64,000 bases of DNA from Flavobacterium piscis (GTDB taxonomy: Bacteria; Bacteroidota; Bacteroidia; Flavobacteriales; Flavobacteriaceae), in NCBI RefSeq assembly GCF_001686925.1, contig NZ_LVEN01000012.1, forward strand, positions 186,001 through 250,000. The letters are read 5' to 3'. Position numbers and translations under genes: made by a program. Below, piece by piece: positions 63,203 through 64,000 of this stretch. The notes beneath the pieces were generated by a model. The model was given only the letters and a program-made list of their open reading frames with translations, was not told the origin of the DNA and did not search any database. The first letter of the stretch is position 1; every line of letters begins with the position of its first letter.

Positions 63203-63532
63203 TTAATCCAAATGAAAAACCTCTTTTAACACAATAGTTTTTGGCGAATTATCTTCATTGGTTTCCATTATATCCCCCATATAACTCCACCATTTTTTTA
63301 CTATGGGATGATTGGGTAAAAAATCAACATCAAAGTCTTTGCTAAGTTTTTGAACTGCAAAAAGTGTTAAGGTTGTTTCGTCTAAAAAAATACTATAATC
63401 CTGTATTCCACTCTCTGAAAGTAATGTTTGCAATTCCGGCCAAATTGTATCGTGACGTAATTTATATTCGGCTTCAAAACCCGGTTTTAATTTCATCGTA
63501 AAAGCATTTCTTACTGTTGTATTATTTTCCAT
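63203..63532 (-). CDS. rhaM: L-rhamnose mutarotase
   Basis: 109 residues, dimeric alpha/beta-barrel type. The conserved KLRHDTIWPEL puts the catalytic His at 27, and WWSYMGDIM matches the C-terminal substrate loop of RhaM. It interconverts alpha and beta anomers of L-rhamnose for the isomerase. Placed in the RG-I cluster, about 18 kb from the other rhamnose genes, which ties extracellular RG-I cleavage to the catabolic genes. Confidence 0.92.
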   Translation of the reverse strand: MENNTTVRNAFTMKLKPGFEAEYKLRHDTIWPELQTLLSESGIQDYSIFLDETTLTLFAVQKLSKDFDVDFLPNHPIVKKWWSYMGDIMETNEDNSPKTIVLKEVFHLD

Positions 63533-63559
63533 TTTTTAATTATATAAATTAATTTTCTT

Positions 63560-64000
63560 TTAAACTATTTTAAAAATAAAGGCCGAAGCCGTTTCGTATT
63601 TCCCTCCTTGCGAAGCAGTAAATAAATAAGTTGGTTTCCCGTTTTGGAACAACAACTGCGGACGTTCTACCCTTCCATACCGATTTAAATGTTTGGGCGC
63701 TTCGGGCTGATTGATATATTTATTTAAGGGCTGATAGGCAATTTGGGGTTTACTCCAGTTTTTCCCGTCATCAGAATCCATGTACAATCCGTAATCAATT
63801 CCAAAAACGCCCATATCTCTTGCCAGCATTTTGAATTTTTTATTTTCATACCATACAAAAGCATCTTCACATTGTTTGTTGTCTCCTAGTTTAGAAAAAT
63901 CAATTACTGGATTGTTTTCGTATTTTTCATAAGGTCCGTGAAGGGATTTAGCTATCGCCAGTCCGTATTTTCTGTTGCCTTTTACGGGAAACTTTGGATG
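63560..64000 (-). CDS. C-terminal part of a five-bladed beta-propeller glycosidase (GH43-like)
   Basis: The reading frame ends at 63560 and stays open to the right edge, giving 146 residues. Segments such as YGLAIAKSLHGPYEKYENNPVI, CEDAFVWYENKKFKMLARDMG, LYMDSDDGKNW and RVERPQLLFQNGKPTYLFTA are typical of GH43/GH117-like propellers, where ED and E in these positions can be catalytic. The signal peptide and first blades lie outside the window. It is 28 bases upstream of rhaM, so probably the preceding gene of the same operon. Confidence 0.75.
   Translation of the reverse strand, partial: HPKFPVKGNRKYGLAIAKSLHGPYEKYENNPVIDFSKLGDNKQCEDAFVWYENKKFKMLARDMGVFGIDYGLYMDSDDGKNWSKPQIAYQPLNKYINQPEAPKHLNRYGRVERPQLLFQNGKPTYLFTASQGGKYETASAFIFKIV

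Overview
The window is AT-rich and reads as a chromosomal segment of a glycan-degrading Bacteroidota, most likely Flavobacterium or a close relative. The support is two SusC/SusD pairs, two one-protein hybrid two-component (HTCS) regulators, lipoprotein signal peptides of the SxxC type, promoters of the Bacteroidota form TTG-N19-TAnnTTTG, an Hc1-like histone H1 protein, and dispersed repeats with start sequences such as GTCATTTCGACGAAGGAG and GCCACGAAGGCAC. No plasmid, phage, tRNA, rRNA or CRISPR signal was seen.

Layout. (1) 1-15.4 kb, minus strand: a polysaccharide utilisation locus with HTCS sensor, lipoprotein, SusC, SusD, two GH30 paralogues and the N-terminus of a GH2 enzyme; the target is a beta-linked glycan I cannot name. 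(2) 15.7-20.4 kb: class II ribonucleotide reductase, then an MFS exporter divergent from an HxlR repressor. (3) 20.5-35.2 kb: a fructan (levan/inulin) locus laid out like the Bacteroides thetaiotaomicron levan locus BT1754-BT1765: periplasmic-binding-protein HTCS, sugar porter, GH32, SusC, SusD, surface glycan-binding protein, divergent GH32 and fructokinase, as one seven-gene operon. (4) 35.6-46.4 kb: L-lactate oxidation genes lutABC next to L-rhamnose catabolism (kinase, isomerase, fused aldolase/lactaldehyde dehydrogenase, RhaT) and a divergent GntR regulator. (5) 46.5-49.2 kb: accessory island with two orphan genes bracketed by repeats of alternating orientation, a Roadblock-like protein and a truncated IS1595-type protein. 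(6) 49.4-64 kb: a rhamnogalacturonan-I set with PL11 lyase, two unassigned six-hairpin glycosidase-like proteins, a tandem CE12 esterase, GH28, a DUF4861 protein, rhamnose mutarotase and a partial beta-propeller glycosidase, with histone H1 in between.

How it works together. Regions 4 and 6 look like one pathway: RG-I is cut and deacetylated (PL11, GH28, CE12), the released L-rhamnose is interconverted between anomers by RhaM and imported by RhaT, then converted by isomerase, kinase and aldolase to DHAP and L-lactaldehyde, oxidised to L-lactate by the fused dehydrogenase and to pyruvate by LutABC. A palindromic motif (AGTA-N5-TACT, core TCCTGTAC) in the rhaT/gntR intergenic region and twice in the DUF4450/CE12 intergenic region suggests that the GntR protein controls both.

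Non-coding structure is rich. Heptanucleotide arrays of consensus AYTCWWW sit against the stop codons of several genes, sometimes as facing inverted arrays. At least two dispersed palindromic families and one nested palindrome fill other gaps. Coordinates of repeats and motifs were read by eye.
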